In this document: positions 41,776-50,822 of the stretch, piece after piece | Layout of the letters: each line of letters starts with the position of its first letter | Numbering within the stretch: the first letter of the stretch is position 1 | Assembly (NCBI RefSeq): GCF_044923475.1 | Contig: NZ_CP137338.1 | Span: 1,612,001 to 1,676,000 of the forward strand | From: JAAURS01 sp044923475 | Lineage (GTDB): Bacteria; Cyanobacteriota; Cyanobacteriia; Thermosynechococcales; Thermosynechococcaceae | Direction of reading: 5' to 3' | DNA: 64,000 bases | The notes under the pieces: generated by a model | Seen by the model: only the letters and a program-made list of their open reading frames with translations | Told to the model about the DNA's origin: nothing | Databases searched by the model: none | Translations under genes and position numbers: made by a program

Positions 41776-42549
41776 TTAGGCAAAGGAAGACTGCCCCAGA
41801 TCTGTTGGGACATCTTGCCAGCGCCCCGGCCCCACAGCTCTCAATGCTTCGGTTAAGGATAAATTTCCCGTGTAGAGCGCTTTTCCGACAATCGCACCGC
41901 TGACCCCGAGAGGTTCCAACGCCAAGAGACTTAGTAGGTCGGTCATGGAGCTCACGCCGCCAGAGGCAATAACAGGCACAGAGACTGCCTCTGCCATTTC
42001 CCTCAACATCGGCAAGTTCGGACCTTGCAGCGTTCCATCGCGCTGAATATCGGTGTACACGATCGCAGCGGCCCCTTCGGCGGATACGCGCTGCCCTAAG
42101 GCAATCGCCGAAACGTTTGAGGTTTCCAACCATCCGCGAGTGGCTACTTTGCCATCCCGCGCGTCAATCCCCACCACAATTTGACCGGGATAGCTCTGGC
42201 ACAGCTCCCTCGCTAAATTTGGATCCTCAATCGCTGCCGTTCCCAAAATCGCGCGTCGAACGCCCATTGCTAAGAAACTCGCGACTCGCTCCCGCGTCCG
42301 CAGTCCGCCCCCCACTTGGACGGGAATCTTGAGGGTTTCCACAATTCGAGCGATCGCTGCTAAATTGACCGGCTCCCCCGTCTTAGCACCATCCAGATCG
42401 ACCAGATGGAGCCATCGCGCCCCTTGCTCCGCCCAGCCTCGTGCCACTGTTACCGGATCTTCTGCAAAGACCTCAGACTGCTCGTAATCGCCCTGGTACA
42501 AACGCACGCACCGACCACCGAGTAAGTCGATCGCTGGGATCACATCCAT
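41776..42549 (-). CDS. hisA: ProFAR isomerase HisA
   Basis: Histidine pathway enzyme of 257 residues, a beta-alpha barrel that isomerises ProFAR. MDVIPAIDLLGGRCVRLYQG carries the first catalytic aspartate (D8); VVGIDARDGKVATRGW carries the second. LVDLDGAK, QVGGGLRTRE and VIASGGVSSM are the phosphate-binding loops. Convergent with the small Cys-rich protein; transcribed away from the ycf46 cluster. Confidence 0.94.
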   Translation of the reverse strand: MDVIPAIDLLGGRCVRLYQGDYEQSEVFAEDPVTVARGWAEQGARWLHLVDLDGAKTGEPVNLAAIARIVETLKIPVQVGGGLRTRERVASFLAMGVRRAILGTAAIEDPNLARELCQSYPGQIVVGIDARDGKVATRGWLETSNVSAIALGQRVSAEGAAAIVYTDIQRDGTLQGPNLPMLREMAEAVSVPVIASGGVSSMTDLLSLLALEPLGVSGAIVGKALYTGNLSLTEALRAVGPGRWQDVPTDLGQSSFA

Positions 42550-42719
42550 GGAAGTTTCCTTTAGTCGCTAATATTTTCGAGCGCGCTGGAGCTGGCTCAA
42601 CTTCTATTGAAACAGCTTTTAGGACCTCAGCAGCCGAGCTCCGAGCGAAATAAACCTTAGGCATTGTTCGACGAATATTAAGTAATGTGTCTTTTTTGAC
42701 GTCATGACAGCATTCCGTC

Positions 42720-42748
42720 TTGACAGCCTTTGCGACAGTGGGTAGAGT
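42720..42748 (+). promoter_or_regulatory. Sigma70-type promoter for the ycf46 cluster
   Basis: TTGACA at 42720-42725 and TAGAGT at 42743-42748 are separated by 17 bases, close to the consensus. It lies 33 bases before the ATG at 42782. The palindrome TGACGTCA at 42697-42704 sits just upstream and could be an activator or repressor site. Confidence 0.6.
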
Positions 42749-42781
42749 ATGAAGACACACCCGGGAAAACGTGTAAGCCTT

Positions 42782-43105
42782 ATGCAAGACAAACAAAAAG
42801 TCACGTTATATTTGCCGCCTGAGCTTCATCGCGAGCTTAAGATTAAGGCCGCAGTAGAAACCGAGCCGATGTCTGCAATTGCAGAGCGCGCGCTTACGTT
42901 CTACATTCAGCACCCGGAGGTTGTCGAAGAGGTTGAGGCATCCGTTTTAGGCGCTACCCATCAGGTGTACAACTGTCCTGAGTGTGCTTCTTCTGTAATT
43001 TTGCGCTCCAGCGAGCTGATTTCCTTAAAGCACCAGCAATCCTTGCTGAGCGATGACGGTCTTCAGGTTGCTGTTGCCGAACCTTTGGTTCCGGCTAGCG
43101 TATAG
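42782..43105 (+). CDS. Ribbon-helix-helix-like protein with a CxxC motif
   Basis: Protein of 107 residues. KVTLYLPPELHRELKIKAAV then ETEPMSAIAERALTFYIQHP is a ribbon-helix-helix DNA-binding pattern. The second half has YNCPECASSVIL, a CxxC pair that could bind metal or respond to redox state. It is the first gene of the ycf46/ycf35 cluster; in Synechocystis the region around the Ycf46 homologue is stress-induced, and a regulator here would fit. ATG 42782 is used; 42749 is a longer alternative lying at the promoter. Confidence 0.65.
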   Translation: MQDKQKVTLYLPPELHRELKIKAAVETEPMSAIAERALTFYIQHPEVVEEVEASVLGATHQVYNCPECASSVILRSSELISLKHQQSLLSDDGLQVAVAEPLVPASV

Positions 43106-43177
43106 CAGCAACGCTCCCTTTAGGGGAAGTCATAGGAACCGAAAGTAATTCGCCAACTCTAACCTGAGGTGATGGCT

Positions 43178-44683
43178 ATGAGAGAAGAGCTTAAAATTCT
43201 AATTAAAGCTCAGTACCCGCTGATTTATTTGGTCACATCCGAGGAGATGCGTGCGGAGCAGACCATATCTGCTATTGCTCATGGCGAACGCCCTCAACTT
43301 AAGGTTTTTACCTGGACTCAAACCCATGGATTGATCAGCGTCGATCAGCCTCGTCAGAGGAGCCATCACAATACGGTCGCGCCTGAAATGGCCATTCAAG
43401 CCGCGATCGCCGAGAAAGAACCCTCAGTTTTTATTTTCAAAGACCTTCACCCCTGTTTTTCTCCGCCAGTCGTTCGACTGTTGAGAGATGCGGCGTTGGC
43501 TTTCAAAGGCACGGACAAGAGTATTATCCTCGTGTCTCCGATCCAGCAAATTCCAATTGAAATAGAGAAGGAAATCGTCGTCCTCGACTTTCCGCTGCCT
43601 ACGATTGCAGAGCTGGACGAAGTTCTCTCCAGCCATCTTCCCCCTAACTCGCCAAAACTGACACCTGAAGTCCGAGAAAAAATGCTGAGGGCATCTCTAG
43701 GGTTGACCCTAGACGAAGCTGAGAAGGTTTACAAAAAGGCCAAGGTTACTTCGGGGCGTCTGTCGGAGCTCGAGCTAAGTATCTTCTTGGCAGAGAAAAA
43801 ACAGCTCATCCGCCGCAACGGCATCTTAGAGTTCATTGAAGAAGACGAAACCATCGACTCAGTGGGCGGTTTAGGGGAGCTCAAAAGTTGGCTGAAGCAA
43901 CGAAACTTTGCGTTTACAGAGCGCGCCCGCGAGTACGGATTGCCCAAACCTAATGGCATGTTAATTCTAGGCGTTCCCGGCTGCGGCAAGTCCTTAATTG
44001 CCAAGACGACTTCTCGGTTGTGGGGGTTACCTCTCCTGCGACTCGATATGGGCCGCGTCTACGATGGTTCGACGGTCGGTCGTTCGGAGGCGAACTTGCG
44101 GGAGGCCCTCAAGACTGCCGAGTCTATCGCGCCCGCTATCTTGTTTATCGACGAGATGGATAAGGCCTTTGCCGGGAGTTCCGGGTCTGCCGATTCTGAC
44201 GGCGGCACTTCAAGCCGTATCTTTGGCTCGTTTCTGACTTGGATGCAAGAAAAAACATCTTCGGTGTTTGTGATGGCAACGGCCAACCGGGTGGAGCGCT
44301 TACCGGGGGAATTTCTCCGAAAAGGGCGTTTTGATGAAATCTTTTTTGTAGATCTGCCCGTTAAAGAAGAGCGCGAAGAAATCTTTAAAGTTCACCTGTC
44401 CAAGCGACGCTGCGACATCTCGCGATTTGACATCGAGCAGCTGGCAACCGTTTGCGATGGATTTTCAGGATCTGAGATCGAGCAGGCAATCATTGCGGCC
44501 ATGTACGAGGCCTTCGCTCAAGATCGAGAGTTTACGCAGCTCGACATTATTGCTGCCAGTCGAGCGACCATACCGCTGTCCCGTACCATGACCGAACAGG
44601 TCACAGCGCTACGAGACTGGGCCAGACAGCGGGCGCGTCCAGCAGCAGCTTCCGTCGCCGAATACCAGCGGCTGGAGTTCTAA
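43178..44683 (+). CDS. ycf46: Ycf46-type AAA+ ATPase
   Basis: AAA+ protein of 501 residues. The N-terminal half (EELKILIKAQYPLIYLVTSE, RAEQTISAIAH) is typical of Ycf46. The ATPase domain is at about 230-420: Walker A GVPGCGKS, Walker B ILFIDEMDKAF, sensor 1 VMATANRVERLP and arginine finger FLRKGRFDEIFF. Ycf46 is encoded in red-algal plastids and cyanobacteria and is linked to carbon use and stress tolerance. TGAGGTGAT places the start at the ATG 43178 instead of the GTG at 43169. Confidence 0.9.
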   Translation: MREELKILIKAQYPLIYLVTSEEMRAEQTISAIAHGERPQLKVFTWTQTHGLISVDQPRQRSHHNTVAPEMAIQAAIAEKEPSVFIFKDLHPCFSPPVVRLLRDAALAFKGTDKSIILVSPIQQIPIEIEKEIVVLDFPLPTIAELDEVLSSHLPPNSPKLTPEVREKMLRASLGLTLDEAEKVYKKAKVTSGRLSELELSIFLAEKKQLIRRNGILEFIEEDETIDSVGGLGELKSWLKQRNFAFTERAREYGLPKPNGMLILGVPGCGKSLIAKTTSRLWGLPLLRLDMGRVYDGSTVGRSEANLREALKTAESIAPAILFIDEMDKAFAGSSGSADSDGGTSSRIFGSFLTWMQEKTSSVFVMATANRVERLPGEFLRKGRFDEIFFVDLPVKEEREEIFKVHLSKRRCDISRFDIEQLATVCDGFSGSEIEQAIIAAMYEAFAQDREFTQLDIIAASRATIPLSRTMTEQVTALRDWARQRARPAAASVAEYQRLEF

Positions 44684-44690
44684 CAAGTTT

Positions 44691-44734
44691 TCTTCTGAAA
44701 CCCCTCAGAAGGAAAAACTAGCCCAGTGCTAGTT
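44691..44734 (+). terminator. Two short stem-loops after ycf46
   Basis: CTTCTGA/TCAGAAG around 44691-44710 and ACTAGC/GCTAGT around 44718-44734 lie directly after the stop. Neither has a U tract; they may stabilise or process the mRNA between ycf46 and ycf35. Confidence 0.4.
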
Positions 44735-44830
44735 TCACAACCGCATCAATTGGATTTATCGGATTGAGCGGCGTCTTCAGTCAAACAGTCAAATGTTGTA
44801 TACCTCATCATCAAGTGGAGAATTATTACC

Positions 44831-45184
44831 ATGTCACACTTCAGCACCCTCCGAACCAAAATTACCGACGCTGAAATCCTCAAAACTTCTTTGAAGGATC
44901 TGGGTATTCAGCTGAAAACCGAAGCCGACGTGCGCGGTTATCACGGTCAAAGAGTTCGGGCTGACATCGTCGCCGTACTTGAGGGCGAGTACGACCTAGG
45001 TTGGTCGAAGAATACCGATGGTACCTTTGACCTCATTGCCGACCTCTGGGGCGTTGCCAAGAAACATAATCAAACAGAGTTAATTAACTCGATCAATCAA
45101 AAATACGCTATTAACAAAACACTGGTTGAAGCTCAGCGCCCTGGCCTCCAAAATGCTAACGTCAAGTTGGTTGTGCATAGCTAA
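44831..45184 (+). CDS. ycf35: Ycf35/DUF1257 protein
   Basis: Protein of 117 residues, MSHFSTLRTKITDAEILKTS at the start and ALTERNATIVE-free core VRGYHGQRVRADIVAV, YDLGWSKNTDGTFDLIADLW. This is the DUF1257/Ycf35 family of cyanobacteria and plastids; function is unknown. It follows ycf46 by 147 bases and ends at a clear terminator at 45213-45240. Confidence 0.9.
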   Translation: MSHFSTLRTKITDAEILKTSLKDLGIQLKTEADVRGYHGQRVRADIVAVLEGEYDLGWSKNTDGTFDLIADLWGVAKKHNQTELINSINQKYAINKTLVEAQRPGLQNANVKLVVHS

Positions 45185-45212
45185 ATTTCTCTGCGCGTTC
45201 CCAAAACATTTT

Positions 45213-45240
45213 AAGCCGCCTGTCTTCAGGCGGCTTTTTT
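45213..45240 (+). terminator. Rho-independent terminator of ycf35
   Basis: AAGCCGCCTG at 45213-45222 pairs with CAGGCGGCTT at 45227-45236 around the loop TCTT, followed by a T run to 45240. Confidence 0.93.
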
Positions 45241-45251
45241 GCGGCTGGCCG

Positions 45252-45989
45252 TCAGGCGAGATCCAGCAATCTCAAAATGCGATCGCGTTTGTCTAAGGTA
45301 CCTACAATTCGGCGGACAGGGGGCGGCCAAGTTTTAATCAGGGTTGGTGTTGCGGCAATGCCGTCTCGTTCTGCGACCTCAGGATGTTGCCGAACGTCTA
45401 CGATCCGGAGCGTGTAAGGACAGGTGAGGGTTTGCTCTAAAAATTGATGGAGGCTTTCAAGGGCTTGGATGGTACTTTTGGTCTTGCCATTGATAAACAA
45501 ACGCAGCACGTAGCCCGACAGTGTATTGGAGAGATCTGGGGCGATCGCAGATCGAAAAGAGGCCAGGTGTTCTAGGTTCAGGACTAAATTATGCGGTTCC
45601 CAAAGCTGCGGAAATTGCTGGCGATAGCGCTCTAAAAGATCGGCAGTACAGTGACTTTCAGTATCTTCGCCGATCTGCCAGCGGTCGAGCGGCGTATTGA
45701 AAAGGCTTTGGAGGAGAGGTCGATATTGCCATACCCTGGGCTTGACTTCGGCAGCAATTTTTAAGGTTTGGGTTTTAGGGTCTATCCAGCGATCGACCGT
45801 AGCCGTAAAGCAATGGGTCAAAAATAAAGGGGCTTCGGGCAGGCTTAAAACTTGAGCGACTGCGGAGCACAAGTGGATGTGCCAATGCCCTTGCTTTGCA
45901 GGATCGATGCAGTAGATTGCATCTCCGCCTGGGGTAAACAGCGCTAAGCCTTTGAAAGTTTCTGGAAAACTGGGGTAGGACAAACCCAT
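45252..45989 (-). CDS. KaiB-domain protein with unknown N-terminal domain
   Basis: Protein of 245 residues. The last 85 residues are a KaiB-like thioredoxin-fold domain: YVLRLFINGKTKSTIQALES, LHQFLEQTLTCPYTLRIVDV, EVAERDGIAATPTLIKTWPP and PVRRIVGTLDKRDRILRLLD. KaiB and the SasA sensor domain bind the clock protein KaiC. The N-terminal 150 residues are neither a kinase nor a receiver and I cannot name them. The ATG at 45989 is used. It converges on ycf35. Confidence 0.78.
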   Translation of the reverse strand: MGLSYPSFPETFKGLALFTPGGDAIYCIDPAKQGHWHIHLCSAVAQVLSLPEAPLFLTHCFTATVDRWIDPKTQTLKIAAEVKPRVWQYRPLLQSLFNTPLDRWQIGEDTESHCTADLLERYRQQFPQLWEPHNLVLNLEHLASFRSAIAPDLSNTLSGYVLRLFINGKTKSTIQALESLHQFLEQTLTCPYTLRIVDVRQHPEVAERDGIAATPTLIKTWPPPVRRIVGTLDKRDRILRLLDLA

Positions 45990-46107
45990 CAATTGTTTTT
46001 AGATACGCTACATCACAACTTTGCCAGATTTTACGCCCATGGGAAGGGGGTGTCTTTTAGTCCGCTACACCCCCCCTTCCCCTAAACATCTCGAGCGCGA
46101 AGCAGCA

Positions 46108-47484
46108 TCAAACCCGCCCGCGCAGAATCTGTGCCATTTCGTTCGGTTTTGGTGACGCTTCGAGAGCGGTCTCTTCGTCGACGCGACCTTCTTCGTACAG
46201 TTCGTAGATGCACTGATTCATCGTCATCATGCCATCGTAGGAACATTGCGGAATGAGCTGTTCGATCGCCTCAATGTCTCCCCTCAAAATATAGTCTTTT
46301 ACCGCATCGGTGTTGACCATAATCTCGTGGATGGCGGCTCGCTTCCCATCAGTGGTGCGCAATAGAGATTGCGCGATCACGGCCACTAAGGATTCTGCTA
46401 CCTGCATGCGCATAGGACCCTGCTCGTCTGGGTTGTACAGGTTCAAAATCCGTTCGATAGTTTTGACAGCACTGTTGGTGTGCAAGGTCCCAAAGACCAA
46501 GTGGCCGGTTTGGGCCGCTTTGAGTGCGGTATTGACGGTCTCGCGATCGCGCATTTCCCCGATCAAGATGATGTCAGGATCTTCCCGGAGAGAAGCTTTG
46601 AGCGCGTTATCGAACTTATGAGTGTGAATGCCCACTTCCCGTTGCCGGATCATGGATTTGCGACTCTTGTGTACGAACTCGACGGGATCCTCAATAGAGA
46701 TAATGTGCTTGGGCATTTCCGCGTTGATGTAGTCCACCATGGCCGCGAGGGTGGTGGATTTGCCGGATCCGGTTGGCCCCGTGACGAGAATGAGTCCTTT
46801 TTGGTAAAGGCACAAATCTCTGAAAATCATCGGAAGGCTGAGTTCTTCCAAGGTTTTGATGCGCAGCGGAATCAGCCGCAGCACCATGCCGGGACCGTAT
46901 AGACTCACAAAAATGTTGATCCGCACCCGTACCAATCCTTCGTACTGATGGGCGCCGTCAAACTCTAGATCGTGGTGGAACTGCTGAATTTGCTCCGGCG
47001 ATAGAATTTCTTCTAGCCAGTATTCAAAGGTGCCGTTATCGGTCACTGGATAGTTGGTGGGAATCATTCGACCGCGATCGCGAAACCGAGGCACCTCGCC
47101 GACACCGAGGTGAATATCGGAAAAGTCGTTATCGTAAGCTTCGTTAACGAGGCTTTCCAGCGTCAATCCATTGAGAGGACGCCTAGGACTTCGCATCGTG
47201 GACTGGGTTGGCTCTGCTCGTCCAGCAGCCTGGTGGGCAACGGTCGAACCGCCAACCGCCGTGAAGGGAATTGTATCGTTAGAATCGGGATGGGCCTTGG
47301 TAACGCCAGGGAATTCTAGACCGGGGACGGCATAGGTTTGAGTAGAGGAGCTGTGACTTGACAGTTGATTTTGGGTGGGCGTATCAATAGACATCGTGGG
47401 TTCCCCATCGTTGTGCGCCATGGGAAAGTGAGGGGGGGGCGGTAGAGGGACTTTAGGGGAAGGTAAGGGCGATGGGTTTGACAT
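46108..47484 (-). CDS. pilT: PilT-family twitching ATPase
   Basis: Type IV pilus retraction-type ATPase of 458 residues. After a Pro/Ser-rich N-terminal extension (about 1-95), the secretion ATPase core has VTGPTGSGKSTTL (Walker A), EDPVEFVHK (Asp box), LREDPDIILIGEMRD (Walker B) and FGTLHTNSAVKTIERIL (His box). AIHEIMVNTDAVKDYI is the PilT-type C-terminal helix. The extension makes it longer than standard PilT, as in the cyanobacterial PilT2 group. ATG 47484 is chosen. Confidence 0.9.
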   Translation of the reverse strand: MSNPSPLPSPKVPLPPPPHFPMAHNDGEPTMSIDTPTQNQLSSHSSSTQTYAVPGLEFPGVTKAHPDSNDTIPFTAVGGSTVAHQAAGRAEPTQSTMRSPRRPLNGLTLESLVNEAYDNDFSDIHLGVGEVPRFRDRGRMIPTNYPVTDNGTFEYWLEEILSPEQIQQFHHDLEFDGAHQYEGLVRVRINIFVSLYGPGMVLRLIPLRIKTLEELSLPMIFRDLCLYQKGLILVTGPTGSGKSTTLAAMVDYINAEMPKHIISIEDPVEFVHKSRKSMIRQREVGIHTHKFDNALKASLREDPDIILIGEMRDRETVNTALKAAQTGHLVFGTLHTNSAVKTIERILNLYNPDEQGPMRMQVAESLVAVIAQSLLRTTDGKRAAIHEIMVNTDAVKDYILRGDIEAIEQLIPQCSYDGMMTMNQCIYELYEEGRVDEETALEASPKPNEMAQILRGRV

Positions 47485-47627
47485 AGGGATAGGCCACTTC
47501 CAAAAACGACACGACAAGTGTGAGACGTTTAGCCCGATACAACGGCTAAATGATAAAAAGGATTTGTATTAGTATTGACCGGCAAGCCTTCGAAAATAAC
47601 GTTTTGCCTTTAAATCTCAACGGCAAC

Positions 47628-49358
47628 TCAGTAATGATTGCCAGATTTACGGTGGTGGATAGCTGTTAGACGATCGGGGTCGATAACAGCTCCCGCCTCA
47701 ATAAGGGCGTATACCAGCCAGTGATCGCCGCAGTCCATCCGATTGTCGACCGTGCATTCTAGGTAGGCAACGGCATCTTTGAGCGTCGGACATCCGTTTT
47801 GAGCGGGCTGGGTTTCAACCCCTACAAACCGATCCTCGCCGGGACTGAAAGGTTTCAAGAAGTGTTTCATCAGCCCTAGGTGTTTCCCTTCGCCCAAAAT
47901 ATTCAGGACAAAGGCGTTGCCGCGATACAGCAGCGACTCGATGGCCCGATCCTTGGCAACGGCAACGGTCAGTCCCGGTGGATTGAAGGTCGCTTGGGCC
48001 ACCCAGTCTGCCAGCATCGCACTGCTAACCTCGTCCTGCCGTGCGGTGACGACGCACAACGACCCCACAATGCGACCTACCGCCTGTACCGTTGGGTCTA
48101 CCTGGGACTCTAGGCTGACTTTCTGACGAGATTGACGCGTCTTTTTCGCTTTTTTGAGACTTTGAGCGAAGTCTGTCCCTGCTTCTTCGCAGTGTTGCAA
48201 CGTGGCAGCTGTTGGTTTGAACTTGACGCGGATCGTCTCAAATCCCAACTGAAAACCTGCATCTTTGAGCTTGCTCTCTAGAAGGTCGATCGCCTCGCCA
48301 CTCCAGCCATAGGAACCGAAGACGCCCGCTAGCTTGAGCTTGGTGGCGCTTGAAATTGCGATGCCAAGAGCCGTCATGACCTGGGTGGGCGCGTGACCGC
48401 CGAGAGTGGGCGACCCAATAATGAACCCATCCGCTTTTTCAATGGCAGCCTGCACTTCTTCGGGGGCAGACACTTCGCAATTGATCGACTCGACTCGGAC
48501 GCCAGATTTGGTGATGCCTCGGGCGATCGCCTGAGCCAAGGTCGCGGTATTCCCGTAGGCCGAAGCGTACAGGAGCGCTACAGCCAATTCCTGTGCCTTC
48601 TGCGCTTGACTCCACGTTCGATAAGCTTTGGTTAAATCTTCAAGGCCGTATTTAACGAGAGGGCCGTGTCCCGTGGCATAAAGTCGGGCGGGGTATTCTG
48701 CCAGTTTGTCGAGGATGCTTTCCACTTGACGGGCGTTGGGAGCCATCAAGGAATCGAAGTAGTATTGCCGATCTTCTTGAATCGTCTGGAATCCCTCATC
48801 CAGTACTTGATCGCTGCAAATATGGGCTCCAAAAAATTTATCGCTAAACAGAATTTGCGTCGCGGCATCGTAAGTGCAAATGCTGGTCGGCCAGCGAGGC
48901 GTGGAGGTGGGAATGAGAGACAAACGGTGACCGCGGCCTAAGTCCAGCGTTTCATCTCCGCGTACGATTTGTACCGTTGGGGTTAGCTCCGGGAGCGCCT
49001 CCTTCAGCACGATGGAACCTGGATTGGAGGCAATGACAACCGCCTGGGGTGCAATGGCTAAAAGGGCTTTGAGGGTAACGCAGCGGTTGGGGTTCACCCG
49101 TCCCATAATGATGTAGTCGATCGTCGTCGGGTCGATCCGATCTTGAAGGGAACGCAAAAATAGCGCGGTAAAGGTTTCGCCGGGGGGATCGATCAGGGCG
49201 ACCCGATCGGCCCTCAGCAGGTAGGTATTGGCGGTGGTGCCGCGCTGAAGACCGTACTCGATTTCAAACTTGAGGCGAGTCCAACTGCGCGATCGCAGGA
49301 TCGTGGTTTCCGCTGCGATCGGCATGACCTGAACGTCTCTCGGTTTCGCTTCTGCCAT
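47628..49358 (-). CDS. flv1: A-type flavodiiron protein (Flv1/Flv2 class)
   Basis: Protein of 576 residues: an MBL-like N-terminal domain (1-250), a flavodoxin domain (about 255-400; VALLYASAYGNTATLAQAIA) and a C-terminal flavin reductase domain (about 420-576). Cyanobacterial Flv proteins reduce oxygen to water and protect photosystem I. The diiron ligands are replaced: HxExDH appears as RVNPNR, the later ligand pair is PRWPTS and SDKFF, which marks the Flv1/Flv2 class that works with canonical Flv3/Flv4. A stand-alone gene favours Flv1 over Flv2. Symbol tentative. Confidence 0.8.
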   Translation of the reverse strand: MAEAKPRDVQVMPIAAETTILRSRSWTRLKFEIEYGLQRGTTANTYLLRADRVALIDPPGETFTALFLRSLQDRIDPTTIDYIIMGRVNPNRCVTLKALLAIAPQAVVIASNPGSIVLKEALPELTPTVQIVRGDETLDLGRGHRLSLIPTSTPRWPTSICTYDAATQILFSDKFFGAHICSDQVLDEGFQTIQEDRQYYFDSLMAPNARQVESILDKLAEYPARLYATGHGPLVKYGLEDLTKAYRTWSQAQKAQELAVALLYASAYGNTATLAQAIARGITKSGVRVESINCEVSAPEEVQAAIEKADGFIIGSPTLGGHAPTQVMTALGIAISSATKLKLAGVFGSYGWSGEAIDLLESKLKDAGFQLGFETIRVKFKPTAATLQHCEEAGTDFAQSLKKAKKTRQSRQKVSLESQVDPTVQAVGRIVGSLCVVTARQDEVSSAMLADWVAQATFNPPGLTVAVAKDRAIESLLYRGNAFVLNILGEGKHLGLMKHFLKPFSPGEDRFVGVETQPAQNGCPTLKDAVAYLECTVDNRMDCGDHWLVYALIEAGAVIDPDRLTAIHHRKSGNHY

Positions 49359-49490
49359 GACCTTAAACCTTAAATGACGTATAAAAACCGCTTAGGTCTT
49401 ATGGTAGCAGCAGCGATCGTTCTTGACGGCTTGACGGTAGGTAGAACGCCCCAACATGCTCGATTCAATCCATTACACTGGATAAATAGC

Positions 49491-50057
49491 ATGAAACCAC
49501 CTATCGACAAACCTGCAAAACCCCCTATGGCTGATAGATCGCCCATTTTGCACCTTCTGTTGGCGGCATTGGTGGGAGGAGCTGTTGCATTTGTTTTATC
49601 GCAGCTTCAGTTCAGTTTGTGGATCGAACCGACGGCATCCAGGGATTCTGCCCCCCCCGTCATAGAAGTCGCCCCAGAGTCTGTGCCGCAGGTTTCTGCG
49701 TCGCCCTTTCCAGGTGCAGGCGCTCCAAAGCCGTTGGCCAACGGTCTGCGCGTGCGCAATGCAAGTCCCCATACGGTTAGGGTGGTTTTGCTCTCTCAGC
49801 AGTCGAACCAAGCTGCTCGACCGACCGCAACTCCCTATCGCGCTCCCATACACTGGGATTTTGCTCCCAATGAAGGCAGCAAAGGAGGGCTATTGCTTTC
49901 ATTGCCAGAAGGCAATTTGACCTTGCAGACTGGAGACGTATTAGTGGCCTTTGCCCTAGATGGTTCTCAACGGTACTGGGGACCCTACGTGGTCGGAGAA
50001 ACGAGCGGGCTAACCCAGTCGGCAGCGTTGGAATGGCAGTTGGAGATCGCACCCTAA
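49491..50057 (+). CDS. Membrane-anchored hypothetical protein
   Basis: Protein of 188 residues. A membrane segment at about 20-42 (ILHLLLAALVGGAVAFVLSQ) follows a basic N-terminus, then a Pro/Ala-rich linker (about 55-85) and a beta-rich domain (NGLRVRNASPHTVRVVLLS, GNLTLQTGDVLVAFALDGSQ, RYWGPYVVGE). I do not recognise the family. A longer frame starts at 49374, but the ATG at 49491 fits a short positive N-terminus. Divergent from flv1. Confidence 0.55.
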   Translation: MKPPIDKPAKPPMADRSPILHLLLAALVGGAVAFVLSQLQFSLWIEPTASRDSAPPVIEVAPESVPQVSASPFPGAGAPKPLANGLRVRNASPHTVRVVLLSQQSNQAARPTATPYRAPIHWDFAPNEGSKGGLLLSLPEGNLTLQTGDVLVAFALDGSQRYWGPYVVGETSGLTQSAALEWQLEIAP

Positions 50058-50141
50058 ACTCTGCTCGAAACCTTTTCAAAATCTTCGTTTGCTGCATCTG
50101 TTGTATAGTCTCCTGTATTCGCACTGTGGAGAGTTTTTGTA

Positions 50142-50822
50142 ATGCCGGGTTCCACGATTCTTGTTGCGGTTTCCGATGCTGCCCTATCTTCAGCCATGAG
50201 TGCAGACCTCGAGCAATCTGGCTATGCGGTCCAGCATGCCCATAGAGCGAATGAAGTATTTTTGAAAACAAAAGAAATTCAGCCCGACCTGCTGGTGATT
50301 GAAGAGCAGTTTGCCCAGGATTCTGGACTCGATGTCTGCAAGCAATTGCGCCTGGACGGCGTTGTCTTTCCGCTTTTAGCCGTGATGAATGCCGACACCG
50401 TGGAAGATCGCGTCGCTTGTCTTCTGGCGGGTGCCGATGACTATTTCGTGAAGCCCTACCGCAGCGAAACCTTTGTCAAGCAAATCCGTCTTTACCTTCA
50501 GCCTGCCAGCGCGAGTCAAGGAGAGTCGCTTAAATTTGACAATCTGGTTTTAGATTTGAGCGCGCGGGTGGCTCTGCGAGGCGGCCAAGTCATCAGCCTC
50601 ACCATGAAAGAATACGACTTGCTCAAATATTTGATGGAGCACCCGCGAGAAGTGCTGACGCGCGACCAAATCTTGGAAAATGTCTGGGGGTACGACTTTT
50701 TAGGCGAATCGAACGTCATTGAGGTTTACATCCGGTACCTGCGCCTCAAAATTGAAGGAGAGGGAGAGAAGAAATTGATTTACACCGTGCGGGGAGTGGG
50801 CTATGCCTTACGGGATGCCTGA
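50142..50822 (+). CDS. Atypical OmpR-type response regulator (NblR-like)
   Basis: Regulator of 226 residues. The receiver half resembles cyanobacterial NblR (NADTVEDRVACLLAGADDYF, VKPYRSETFVKQIRLYLQP), but the phospho-acceptor aspartate is glutamate (E54 in LLVIEEQF) and the N-terminal acidic pair is reduced to SD. The C-terminal winged helix (TMKEYDLLKYLMEHPREVL, ESNVIEVYIRYLRLKI) is intact. It may act without phosphorylation, as reported for some NblR proteins, which control phycobilisome breakdown under stress. It overlaps the DUF192 gene by eight bases. Confidence 0.82.
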   Translation: MPGSTILVAVSDAALSSAMSADLEQSGYAVQHAHRANEVFLKTKEIQPDLLVIEEQFAQDSGLDVCKQLRLDGVVFPLLAVMNADTVEDRVACLLAGADDYFVKPYRSETFVKQIRLYLQPASASQGESLKFDNLVLDLSARVALRGGQVISLTMKEYDLLKYLMEHPREVLTRDQILENVWGYDFLGESNVIEVYIRYLRLKIEGEGEKKLIYTVRGVGYALRDA

